A stretch of 24,312 nt of DNA from DATDCV01 sp036524155 (GCA_036524155.1 DATDCV010000273.1:1-24312); one strand, 5' to 3'. Counted from the stretch's first letter, positions 8,397 to 14,826 are shown. A program made the numbers and translations. Notes: generated from the letters alone by a model not told the origin.

Positions 8397-9257
8397 ATGA
8401 AAACAAGCCGCTGCGCATCGCCATCGCAAACCACACACTTGCGTTGGTCGTCCGCTCTCCAGCATGCGAAATCCAACCTGGTGGCCGGCTCGGCTTTTAC
8501 CCTGGTCGAGCTGCTGGTCGTGATCGCGGTCATTGCGATTCTCGTCGCGTTATTGTTGCCGGCCTTGGGCAGGGCAAAGCGCCTCGCTCGATCCGTTCAC
8601 TGCGAGGCCAATCAGAAGCAACTGAACCTCGCCTGGCACATGTACGCAGACGAAGCCAATGGCTGTCTGGTCCCCAACTGGATTGTTCTGCCAGATTGGG
8701 GAAACTACGAGCACGACTACAGCACCACGAACTCGTGGGTGGCAGGCTCAGCCATGCTCGAGGATTCACTCGATGGCATCCGGCAGGGTGCGCTGTGGCC
8801 CTATGCGAAAAGCGCGAGGGTCTATCGCTGTCCGTCCGACCAGACGCTTTGGCCCTACGGAATGCGCCGATCGACGCGCCCGTTTAGCTTCGCTCTGAAC
8901 GTAGCCATGAACGGCGCCTGGGGTCGGAGCTCGAGCGAAAACACCAAACTGTGGTTTAAAGTAAAGATGTCGGAAGTCCTCAGGCCCAGCGCCTGGTTTA
9001 CCTTCATGGACATCGAGGCGCCCAGCGCGACTACGGGCGCATTCGTCCTGGACGTTGACGATCCGAACTACTGGTATTCAGTGCCGGGCGCGCGCGACCG
9101 GGGCGACGGCGCGAACGTGACATTTGCCGACGGCCATGTGGCCTTCCACAAATGGAGTTTCCCTGCCCGCACGCGCATTGATCGGACTACGCCCCCCGTG
9201 AATAACCTGGATCGCGCGGACTTAAGGTGGGTCGTGAGCGCCATGCCGGATCGGTAA
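8397..9257 (+). CDS. Prepilin-type N-terminal cleavage/methylation protein with H-X9-DG-type C-terminus
   Basis: The 286-residue product has a long leader, then FTLVELLVVIAVIAILVALL at about residues 34-53, the prepilin-type membrane helix, with Glu38 as the usual Glu5. The residue before the cleavage site is Ala33 rather than the common Gly. The C-terminus carries GDGANVTFADGHVAFHKW, the H-X9-DG type motif of the abundant planctomycete/verrucomicrobial pseudopilin-like family (DUF1559-like). Family members are thought to be envelope or secretion-associated pseudopilin-like proteins, and their individual roles are mostly unknown. The ATG lies 19 bp after the kinase stop, so co-transcription with the kinase is likely. 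Confidence 0.85.
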   Translation: MKTSRCASPSQTTHLRWSSALQHAKSNLVAGSAFTLVELLVVIAVIAILVALLLPALGRAKRLARSVHCEANQKQLNLAWHMYADEANGCLVPNWIVLPDWGNYEHDYSTTNSWVAGSAMLEDSLDGIRQGALWPYAKSARVYRCPSDQTLWPYGMRRSTRPFSFALNVAMNGAWGRSSSENTKLWFKVKMSEVLRPSAWFTFMDIEAPSATTGAFVLDVDDPNYWYSVPGARDRGDGANVTFADGHVAFHKWSFPARTRIDRTTPPVNNLDRADLRWVVSAMPDR

Positions 9258-9271
9258 GGCAGTGCAGCCGC

Positions 9272-9299
9272 CTGTAACATTCGCGGCGGTTCGTTGTAG
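9272..9299 (+). promoter_or_regulatory. ECF-type promoter-like element, copy 2
   Basis: CTGTAACAT at 9272-9280 and GTTGTAG at 9293-9299, again with 12 bases between them. It begins only 14 bp after the stop of the prepilin-like gene and gives a leader of roughly 130 bases to the ATG at 9435. The separate promoter suggests the next gene can be expressed independently of the kinase operon. Confidence 0.7.
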
Positions 9300-9421
9300 A
9301 AGGGAGACGAAACCGGCTGACCGTGCCGCCCGTGATTGCGAGGGCCCGCAGGCAAATCCGCCGGGCCGGGTCGCGATGACCTTCGGCGGCGCGGGAGATC
9401 GGCAGGCAAGAATCAACCAAA

Positions 9422-9438
9422 AGAAAGGTTACATATGA
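9422..9438 (+). promoter_or_regulatory. Shared ribosome-binding/start sequence, copy 1
   Basis: AGAAAGGTTACATATGA covers the ribosome site (AGAAAGG) and the ATG at 9435. A 17-base relative with only two changes occurs at the start of the gene at 10277, so it fixes both starts. Confidence 0.55.
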
Positions 9439-9983
9439 GAACGTTTATTATGGGTCTGCTGAACCGCAGAATGATACGTTGGAGCCTGCTGGCTCTGGCG
9501 GTTGGCGGACTGTCGCTCGCCTGGACGGAGAAGAACCACTATCGCTTCGGCGGTGCCTGGGTGGGTGGCCATCCTGGCTTTTCGTGGAATTGCCTGCAAA
9601 TCCCCCTCGACCCGGCAGGGCGAACCGAGGCGATCCGCGTGGACGTGCTCAAGTGGGGTGCAGATGTTGCCGGCCTGCTCAGCGCGTTCGGGGCTGACCA
9701 GCTCACCAGCGCCATCGGCGAGGGCAGGATGATCAGCGCGGACACGGCCACCTGGACGCTCCTGGCATACGCCCAGGCGTCCGGGAACCCACCGACCACG
9801 AAGGCGGCCATCCTTTACCCCGGGAGTTGGACATTCACATCGCAGAACACCGCGGAAATCACTTACACGGTGGCGGTCTATCCGATCTCGGCGGACGGTT
9901 ACTCCCCGGACCTGAGTGCCCCGCCGTTGTATGTGTCGCCCGAACCCATCACTGACACGGTGAAACGCGTGCCGACGCTCTAA
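9435..9983 (+). CDS. Secreted protein of unknown function (182 aa)
   Basis: An N-terminal positive region and hydrophobic helix (IRWSLLALAVGGLSLAW, about residues 14-30) indicate export or membrane anchoring. The mature part begins near EKNHYRFGGAWVG and looks like a compact α+β domain with conserved-looking Gly and Trp residues. It contains the segments LDPAGRTEAIRV and GEGRMIS, and TWTLLAYAQ followed by β-rich YTVAVYPISADG. I recall similar verrucomicrobial hypotheticals but know of no function. The start at 9435 is fixed by AGAAAGG seven bases upstream and by the matching start of the gene at 10277. Its own promoter-like element (copy 2) places it in the putative sigma-factor regulon. The first residues M-R-T-F-I-M-GLLNR resemble M-K-S-I-A-S-GLLNK of the next gene. 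Confidence 0.72.
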   Translation: MRTFIMGLLNRRMIRWSLLALAVGGLSLAWTEKNHYRFGGAWVGGHPGFSWNCLQIPLDPAGRTEAIRVDVLKWGADVAGLLSAFGADQLTSAIGEGRMISADTATWTLLAYAQASGNPPTTKAAILYPGSWTFTSQNTAEITYTVAVYPISADGYSPDLSAPPLYVSPEPITDTVKRVPTL

Positions 9984-10091
9984 TTGCTCAGCGGAGATAC
10001 GCCGGATTGTTTGCGCATGCGAAGGTTGTGGCTGCCCATGAGCGCCTTTGGGCCGCCCGACCTGCATTGGTAAGGACGGAGAGAGCGAACG

Positions 10092-10126
10092 CGGCGCGGT
10101 GGCCATTGAAGTCATCGCGCCGTTTT
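10092..10126 (+). terminator. Intrinsic terminator-like hairpin
   Basis: A 12-bp stem (left arm 10092-10103, right arm 10111-10122, two G-U pairs) with a seven-base loop is followed directly by TTTT. It lies about 110 bp after the stop of the 182-aa secreted protein and before promoter copy 3, so it fits a terminator that separates two independent transcripts. Confidence 0.6.
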
Positions 10127-10202
10127 GTGTCATTCGTCATTACGACACTCCAGGCTTTGCACTTCGTTTGCCGATGGTCACGAGACAAAAAAGGAAAGCG
10201 GT

Positions 10203-10230
10203 CTGTAACATTCCGCCAGGTTTGTTGTAG
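10203..10230 (+). promoter_or_regulatory. ECF-type promoter-like element, copy 3
   Basis: CTGTAACAT at 10203-10211 and GTTGTAG at 10224-10230 are separated by exactly 12 bases, as in copies 1 and 2. The leader to ATG 10277 would be about 40 bases. Confidence 0.72.
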
Positions 10231-10263
10231 AGCCAGGATGAAGATTGGAAAAGGACACGTCAT

Positions 10264-10280
10264 AGAAAGGTCACACATGA
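10264..10280 (+). promoter_or_regulatory. Shared ribosome-binding/start sequence, copy 2
   Basis: AGAAAGGTCACACATGA covers the ribosome site and the ATG at 10277. It is the partner of the sequence at 9422-9438 and identifies the start within a frame that is open further upstream. Confidence 0.55.
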
Positions 10281-11746
10281 AATCGATCGCTTCAGGACTG
10301 TTGAATAAGTCGTGTGGAAACCCCTTTGGCCGCCTCGGCCTTGGCGCGAATCTCTCGGTCGTTACGCTGCTGCTGCTGCTGCCGCTCAGCGCAATGAGCG
10401 CAGACACCGCGTATACGGCTACTGGCTGGCTCACAGGTGTGCCTGTGCTTCCGATTCTCTGCACCAACGCGGCCGGCCAGGTCTTGTTGCGCGGTAATGC
10501 GCACACCGTTGCCGTCAAAAGCACTGACTCGCGCCTGACCGGCAGCCGATTAGTGTTCGCCAACGCCTCGTATCTGGCTGACGGCACCGCGCAGGTGTGG
10601 GGCACCGCCTACCAGCAGGTCGGCACTTTCGATCCCAATACCAACTTCACAGCAACCGCCGGCCTCTGGGAGATCAATTACAGCGGCGTGATGGAAACCA
10701 ACTACAGCCTCAAGCTCAGCCTGGCGGGCTACGGCTCCGGCGGCGCCATTGACGGCCAGCGCATCGAGGAGACGATGACGCGCGGGCCGGCCACAGGTCC
10801 AATCGACTTCACAGTGCCTTACGAGTATGCGGGAACCATTAGAGCGGCGCCCGTGAACACTAACCTGCTGGTGGACAACTTTGACGACAACACCTACACC
10901 GGCTCGGTTTGGGGGAGAGGAACCTGTTATGAAAGCAACAAGCAGTTCTACGTGTATGGAGATCGCTTCACGATTCCGACGCATTCCATCTACGACTCTT
11001 ATGTTCTCGCAGGATACAAGAGAACCTGGAATGTACCTGATGACATGACCCGCGAATGGCGAGCGGACCTGGTGCACCTCGATGAAAACGGCACCAACAC
11101 AGCCATCCTTGCTGCCGGGACTGAATATGATGCCGGATATGGCTTCCATCTGAACCGCGAGTTCGCCTACCTGGTCAAGTGGTCTCAGCCGGAAATGAGC
11201 ATCCTGTTCTGCGACACACGAGCGCTTCCCACGACCAATGTCGTCATGGTGCTGGCACTGACTCGGATGGGACTAAACCTCGCCATCACCGTCCGGCTGC
11301 TGGACAATGCGGATCCCAACAAAGTACTCTACGAGCACGGGCCGTATATTGACACACCCGGATCTGATCCGACACTCGATGGAAACCAATTCCGTGCCTT
11401 GACCGGCATAGCCTTGGACGACCTGGTGGCAGATCCCGTCGAGGCGCCACCGGCGTGGTTCTATGCCCTTGTAGGCGTCTTTAGGTTCGCGGACGGCCAG
11501 CCGCCGTTTCCAGTGAACGTCTTCGACAACTATGAATTGTTGACCTATGAAGTGCCACGGGTCAGCCTCTCCCCAGCCGTCCAACTCACCTGGCCGGCTC
11601 CGGCAGGAACATACACCGTCGAATGGGGACCAACCCCTGACGGGCCGTGGCAACCGTGCCAGGATCTGTTCGTGCCCGGACGGCAGCAGGTGACGGTCTC
11701 AGCGAGCGCCGCCGCCCGTTTCTACCGTCTGCGCCAGACGCCCTAG
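10277..11746 (+). CDS. Large secreted protein of unknown function (489 aa)
   Basis: A signal peptide is visible: GLLNKS..., then VVTLLLLLPLSAMSA with likely cleavage after Ala near residue 42. The mature protein shows three parts. The first is an N-terminal β-rich domain (about 43-190, beginning TAYTATGWL). The middle section starting LLVDNFDDNTYTGSVWGRG could be a jelly-roll/concanavalin-like domain. The third is a C-terminal β-sandwich domain beginning about residue 430, with VQLTWPAPAGTYTVEWG and ending ARFYRLRQ, of a type often found at the end of verrucomicrobial exported proteins. There is no catalytic motif I can recognise. Promoter-like copy 3 and the shared start sequence tie its expression to the 182-aa secreted protein and the kinase operon. 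It is probably a structural, adhesive or surface component. Confidence 0.75.
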   Translation: MKSIASGLLNKSCGNPFGRLGLGANLSVVTLLLLLPLSAMSADTAYTATGWLTGVPVLPILCTNAAGQVLLRGNAHTVAVKSTDSRLTGSRLVFANASYLADGTAQVWGTAYQQVGTFDPNTNFTATAGLWEINYSGVMETNYSLKLSLAGYGSGGAIDGQRIEETMTRGPATGPIDFTVPYEYAGTIRAAPVNTNLLVDNFDDNTYTGSVWGRGTCYESNKQFYVYGDRFTIPTHSIYDSYVLAGYKRTWNVPDDMTREWRADLVHLDENGTNTAILAAGTEYDAGYGFHLNREFAYLVKWSQPEMSILFCDTRALPTTNVVMVLALTRMGLNLAITVRLLDNADPNKVLYEHGPYIDTPGSDPTLDGNQFRALTGIALDDLVADPVEAPPAWFYALVGVFRFADGQPPFPVNVFDNYELLTYEVPRVSLSPAVQLTWPAPAGTYTVEWGPTPDGPWQPCQDLFVPGRQQVTVSASAAARFYRLRQTP

Positions 11747-12147
11747 ACCCGTCGCTTGCTCGTTCTGCTGACCCGAGAATTGCGCCGGGCCGTGCCGCCC
11801 CCAGAGCGGCCGGCCCAAAATACGTCCTCGAAAACGCAGGAGTTGTTCTCGCTTTGGGCCATGCAAGCTCGCCGCAGGCCGGCTGAAGGGCCTCGAGTTG
11901 GTAGGAGCCATTCTCAAGCTGCAGCTCGCCAAAGCCCCAACTTTGCGAGGACGTGTCGCCAAACTGATGCCCATTTCAGTCCGTGAGCACACACCACTGT
12001 TCTTAGGGAAATGCGCCGACGTGTAACGTCCGCGGGACTCAAGTATGGTCGCGCAAAATAGCAACCTGCCATTTGAGTAGTGCGCGGAGACTCCTCCGTG
12101 CCCCGCCCGTTCCAGCCGGCACCTCATCGCGGCAGGATCCCTTGCCT
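11747..12147. other. 401-bp spacer between convergent genes, no gene seen
   Basis: The spacer lies between the secreted-protein stop and the toxin stop on the opposite strand. It holds the strong hairpin at 11787-11816 and one weak resemblance to the promoter element at 12022-12049. Short frames across it show no start, ribosome site or recognisable protein. Confidence 0.5.
11787..11816 (+). terminator. Strong GC-rich hairpin after secreted-protein gene
   Basis: An 11-bp perfect GC stem with one bulged T (left arm 11787-11798, right arm 11806-11816) encloses a seven-base loop and begins 40 bp after the stop codon. A run of A rather than T follows, so it is not a classical intrinsic terminator on this strand. 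It may stabilise the 3' end or end transcription with Rho. Confidence 0.42.
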
Positions 12148-12549
12148 TTAAGGCGTCAGGATCTCGATATCCGGCGCCACGTGCTGAAAGTGTGACGGGT
12201 TTCGTGTCACGATCTGGACTGCCTTTTTGCGGCGTGCAAAGGTCGCGTGCAAAGAATCGTAGATTCCTCCGCCCATCACTCCACGGCTGCGGGCCTCCCG
12301 AATCGATGTTTCGTAATCCGCCAACGCCAATGCCTCCACTCTAATTGAATTGCGCAGCCCCAGAGTCAACTCCGCCGCCGCCGCTGTCGGTACCCTGTAA
12401 AAGCCCGTGAGCGTTGCGAAAGTTTCCGCCAGCACGTGGCCGTTGGTGAATGGCCGTCTGGAATCCTCCACCGCCGACAGGCAGGCCACATGTTCCGGGT
12501 GCGACTCCAACACCGCTCCAACTAAGATCCCGGTATCCAGAAAAGTCAT
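12148..12549 (-). CDS. VapC-type PIN-domain ribonuclease toxin
   Basis: The 133-residue product has the full PIN acidic set: Asp5 (FLDTGIL), Glu42 (LAETFATL), Asp98 (GGGIYDSLHATFA) and Asn117 in the closing VTRNPSHF motif. PIN toxins of VapBC systems cleave RNA, often tRNA or rRNA, when released from the antitoxin. The start codon overlaps the end of the upstream AbrB-like gene by four bases (ATGA type), typical for toxin-antitoxin operons. Length is normal for the family and the active site looks intact, so the toxin is probably functional. The RNA target cannot be predicted from sequence. Confidence 0.9.
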   Translation of the reverse strand: MTFLDTGILVGAVLESHPEHVACLSAVEDSRRPFTNGHVLAETFATLTGFYRVPTAAAAELTLGLRNSIRVEALALADYETSIREARSRGVMGGGIYDSLHATFARRKKAVQIVTRNPSHFQHVAPDIEILTP

Positions 12550-12794
12550 CGGGTGTAATGCCGTGATTGGTCAACCGCCTCCTCGATTGGCGTCGCGGGG
12601 ACTGCACCCGTCCAAACCCTAAGTTTCCCGCGCTTAACAATGCGCCCGGAAGCATTGGCCTCCATTTCCAGGACGATCCGCCCCGGAGTCGCCGAAACGA
12701 TGAGTTTCTGCCTCCGAGGAACTCCTGCGGCTTGCCGCAACTCGCGAGAAAGGACGATCCGGTTGGAGGCGTCGAGTTCCACGGTTGTTTTCAT
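12546..12794 (-). CDS. AbrB/MazE-fold antitoxin (VapB-type)
   Basis: The 82-residue product opens with MKTTVELDASNRIVLSRELR, the β-strand and swapped-hairpin pattern of AbrB/SpoVT DNA-binding antitoxins, and has QKLIVSATPGRIVLEM as the second half of that fold. The tail from about residue 50 (KRGKLRVWTGAVPATPIEEAV) probably wraps the PIN toxin. The gene precedes and overlaps the toxin by four bases. Family members bind and neutralise the toxin and repress their own promoter, so an operator is expected in the ~100 bp above the start, but I could not identify one confidently. Confidence 0.85.
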   Translation of the reverse strand: MKTTVELDASNRIVLSRELRQAAGVPRRQKLIVSATPGRIVLEMEANASGRIVKRGKLRVWTGAVPATPIEEAVDQSRHYTR

Positions 12795-12891
12795 GCCATT
12801 ACTATGGCGTGGTCGTGGCGCATTTGCAAGCTCACAAGACAGTCCGACGACGAGGACGAGTTGGAGAAGACCGCTGATTTAGGGCTCCGGA

Positions 12892-12945
12892 AGGCTGGTG
12901 GAGCCGACGAGACTCGAACTCGTGACCGCCTGAATGCCATTCAGG
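12892..12945 (-). pseudogene. 3' fragment of tRNA-Ala (probable att site copy)
   Basis: These 54 bp match 14638-14691 with a single mismatch (12928 versus 14674). They cover the anticodon arm, variable region, T arm, acceptor 3' strand and CCA of the tRNA-Ala(GGC), plus four bases beyond. The 5' half with the D arm is absent and the sequence beyond 12945 is unrelated, so it cannot make a tRNA. Duplicated tRNA 3' ends of this kind are usual at the far end of elements that integrate into tRNA genes. Confidence 0.88.
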
Positions 12946-12947
12946 AG

Positions 12948-13000
12948 AAAGTGGCGAACAGGTTGATTTTACGAGCGTAAAGACCGACTTTCGCCACTTT
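12948..13000. repeat. Nested inverted repeat next to the tRNA fragment
   Basis: AAAGTGGCGAA at 12948-12958 is the exact reverse complement of TTCGCCACTTT at 12990-13000. Inside it TTTACG (12968-12973) and CGTAAA (12976-12981) form a second perfect inverted repeat. The structure starts three bases after the tRNA fragment. It may be a terminator, a recombinase-binding site or an element end. Confidence 0.6.
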
Positions 13001-13150
13001 TCGCACTGAATAAAATGTGGGCTTGGGCGCGCTCGCCTGCCCGAAACCCCTTTGACTCGCGATGCGCTCAGCTTGCGTCTTGTAGGATTCCAGCTTCAGT
13101 GGAAATTCATCCGCCGAGAAGACTCGCGTCGTGGAGAATGATCCTCTACA

Positions 13151-13158
13151 AAGGAAGG
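13151..13158 (+). promoter_or_regulatory. Ribosome binding site of the nucleotidyltransferase gene
   Basis: AAGGAAGG stands three bases before the ATG at 13162 and is the best ribosome-site match in this segment. It decides the start against in-frame upstream candidates at 13015 and 13138. Confidence 0.6.
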
Positions 13159-13161
13159 GCC

Positions 13162-14085
13162 ATGCGTTTGAGCTTTGCCGAACTGGAACGGTTTTACCAG
13201 GATTTGGTCACGAGGGCGCGAGATCAGGGGATTACTTGTGCTATCACCAGCGGGATGGCATGCGTAGAGTTTGGAGTAGCTGAGACTACAAAAGATTGCG
13301 ACCTGCTTTGCACCCCCGAGAGCTCCAAGAAACTCTTCGACTTATTGCGCGACGCGTCGCTGCAGGGCCAACTTCCCTCTTATAGAGGCCATCTTACGGC
13401 ACCGCTGGATGAGAGGTGGCTTCGCGGCGGGTGGACCAGCCATTTCGTTTGGAACGCCGGCGGCACGGAAGGCTATCTCGACGTGTTTGGCGTCGCCCCG
13501 AGAAGCAGTGCGCCCTGGCAAAGGGAATTGGAGGGGTTCTATGCCTGCCGACATACGGTGGCTGAGATGAAGCGCACCAATCGTGAAAGGGATTGGCCCT
13601 ACGCCACGGCCTTGGGCGCTCAGATGATTGAGGCGGGGGACGCGCGCGGGTGGCTGCACATTTTTGATCCGGACCTGCTGGTTGCGCTAACGCGGGTCGC
13701 TCGTCCTCCGGCCCGCCTCAGCAGGCTCCGTCCGGTCCTCGGGTTGGCTGTAAGCGGAGATTCTCGACTGCGCTCAGCCCTCCATGCCGAAGTCCAATTC
13801 TGGCACGAACTCGATCGTGTGCGTCTGGGCATTTATCAGAGAGCGGTAAGGCCCTACATGCGCACGGTCACGCGCGCGCGCCTGTCGCCAGAAATGGGCC
13901 TCGCGGCGCAGCATGAAACACGGGTGCGCTGTGCGGAAAAGCATCTGCCTTTGAACCCGCTGGTTGATTATGGCGTCATGCGCCTGATTGATGACGCTCG
14001 CGCAGCAGTAGCGGAGTTGGTAAATCCGGCCGCGTTGGCATGGTTGCCAGATGTTCGCGAGCATTTTAATGTAGCAGCAGAATGA
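13162..14085 (+). CDS. Predicted nucleotidyltransferase (MNT/AbiEii-like fold) in the mini-island
   Basis: The 307-residue product has a nucleotidyltransferase-like signature near its N-terminus: ITSGMACVEFG with Ser30-Gly31, then TTKDCDLL with Asp45 and Asp47 (D-x-D), and GYLDVFG with Asp107 as the third metal-binding acid. This spacing fits the minimal nucleotidyltransferase fold used by AbiEii, MenT and related toxins and by some housekeeping enzymes. Residues beyond about 130 are largely helical (around QMIEAGD, LHAEVQFWHELDRV and VMRLIDDARAAVAEL) and do not match a domain I know. The start at 13162 has AAGGAAGG just upstream. Its stop overlaps the ATG of the following small gene by four bases. 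Function is unknown. Toxin, defence and sugar or RNA nucleotidylation are all possible. Confidence 0.72.
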   Translation: MRLSFAELERFYQDLVTRARDQGITCAITSGMACVEFGVAETTKDCDLLCTPESSKKLFDLLRDASLQGQLPSYRGHLTAPLDERWLRGGWTSHFVWNAGGTEGYLDVFGVAPRSSAPWQRELEGFYACRHTVAEMKRTNRERDWPYATALGAQMIEAGDARGWLHIFDPDLLVALTRVARPPARLSRLRPVLGLAVSGDSRLRSALHAEVQFWHELDRVRLGIYQRAVRPYMRTVTRARLSPEMGLAAQHETRVRCAEKHLPLNPLVDYGVMRLIDDARAAVAELVNPAALAWLPDVREHFNVAAE

Positions 14086-14303
14086 AGACGGGTCGCTATC
14101 GCAGAAAGAGCTGGCCGCCGGCTGTGCGAAGGAAATTGCGCCGGGCGGTTTATGATTTCCACGTGCGCACGTTCGGCGAGGAGTTGGCACGGGTGAATTT
14201 TCAGCCCTTGGCGAAGCGCCGCCGATACGTTGGTGAAATGGTGGACCATGCGCTGCGCAAAGGCATGAGGTTCGAAAGACCCGCACTAGGGGTAACTCCG
14301 TAA
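14082..14303 (+). CDS. Small basic protein coupled to the nucleotidyltransferase
   Basis: The 73-residue frame opens with an ATG inside the upstream stop (ATGA overlap), a strong sign of translational coupling. The product is very Arg/Lys-rich (GRYRRKSW, VRRKLRRAV, AKRRRYVGEMV) and predicted mostly helical, so it may bind nucleic acid or its partner enzyme. I recognise no family. The coupled arrangement recalls toxin-antitoxin or enzyme-regulator pairs, but in most known nucleotidyltransferase toxin-antitoxin systems the antitoxin gene comes first, the reverse of this order. Confidence 0.6.
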   Translation: MKTGRYRRKSWPPAVRRKLRRAVYDFHVRTFGEELARVNFQPLAKRRRYVGEMVDHALRKGMRFERPALGVTP

Positions 14304-14637
14304 AAGCAGGGCGTATCGGCGCTCGGGCCGAAAAGGTGTTCCCCCGGCTGGCGACGACTCCAGTTAAGGATCAAGAGACCCTCACCGCGCGCCCGAAAAA
14401 ACTTGGGAAAACCAGGGGTCGCAATCCAAAGAGAAGCGAAGCAGCGGAAGGTGGAACCCAGGGGTCTGCTGGAGGATTCTCTCCCCCGCAATTTGGAAGC
14501 GCTCTCCACGCAATAAAAAGTGGTTACGGCGAACTGGTATGACCTTATGAAACTGTGTCGAACTGCAAGCGCGCGGGAACCGACGTTGAACCGCCAACTC
14601 AACACGGGTAATTGGCGTACGGATGGACCGCGCTGGC
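14304..14637. other. 334-bp spacer at the right end of the mini-island
   Basis: Nothing recognisable is encoded between the small basic protein and the tRNA. Short frames that run into the tRNA are artefacts. Part of a 7-base and an 8-base match to the left-end inverted repeat recurs at 14517-14538, but too weakly to call a repeat. Confidence 0.4.
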
Positions 14638-14691
14638 AGGCTGGTGGAGCCGACGAGACTCGAACTCGTGACCCCCTGAATGCCATTCAGG
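14638..14691. repeat. Direct repeat of the tRNA-Ala 3' half (right copy, within the intact tRNA)
   Basis: This is the counterpart of the fragment at 12892-12945, with one mismatch in 54 bases. It starts four bases beyond the CCA and ends at the 5' side of the anticodon stem, the usual crossover zone for tyrosine recombinases at tRNA genes. Confidence 0.85.
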
Positions 14692-14717
14692 TGCTCTACC
14701 AACTGAGCTACGACCCC
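14642..14717 (-). tRNA. tRNA-Ala (anticodon GGC), CCA encoded
   Basis: The minus strand folds into a complete cloverleaf: acceptor arms GGGGTCG / CGGCTCC with the G3-U70 pair that marks alanine tRNAs, D stem GCTC/GAGC, anticodon stem CCTGA/TCAGG around loop ATGGCAT with anticodon GGC, and T arm ACGAG-TTCGAGT-CTCGT. The discriminator is A and CCA is encoded, giving 76 nt. It reads GCC codons. Confidence 0.96.
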
Positions 14718-14731
14718 GACCAGAGCAGAAA

Positions 14732-14759
14732 AGTGTAAGATTGCAGCCGGAAATGTCAA
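14732..14759 (-). promoter_or_regulatory. Promoter of tRNA-Ala (σ70-like)
   Basis: On the minus strand a perfect TTGACA (-35, 14754-14759) and TACACT (-10, 14732-14737) are 16 bases apart. Transcription would start about 8 bases before the mature tRNA 5' end. Confidence 0.6.
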
Positions 14760-14826
14760 AATCAATTTCGGAGAAATTTGGAAAGATTCGCGGTGGGAAA
14801 AAACACCACACGGACTGAGGCCTGGC

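Larger units (their letters stand above)
12892..14691. mobile_element. tRNA-Ala-bounded mini genomic island (probable integrated element)
   Basis: A direct repeat of 54 bp (12892-12945 and 14638-14691) bounds a segment of about 1.7 kb. An intact tRNA-Ala lies at the right end and only its 3' part at the left end. Because the tRNA is on the minus strand, the segment lies downstream of its 3' end, as expected for site-specific integration into the tRNA 3' half. The cargo is a predicted nucleotidyltransferase and a small overlapping partner. No integrase or excision gene is present, so the element is either non-autonomous or the remnant of a larger island. Confidence 0.68.

Noticed and set aside
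12567..12980. Plus-strand frame ending in ADETRTRDRLNAIQ
   Set aside because: This is the familiar false protein made by translating the antisense of a tRNA. Here it runs across the tRNA-Ala fragment and opposes the toxin-antitoxin genes.
12946..13001. Inverted repeat at the island edge as an integron attC site
   Set aside because: The RYYYAAC and GTTRRRY core sites are not present in the arms and no integron integrase is seen.
14517..14538. Possible second copy of the island-edge sequence near the right end
   Set aside because: Only AAAGTGG and GCGAAC-x-GGT are shared, with a five-base insertion between them, too weak to separate from chance.
14382..14811. Frames containing VAQLVEHLNGIQGVTSSS, GRGRSSVGRAPEWHS and ADETRTRDPLNAIQ near the tRNA
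   Set aside because: All are translations of the tRNA-Ala gene in different frames and are well-known annotation artefacts.
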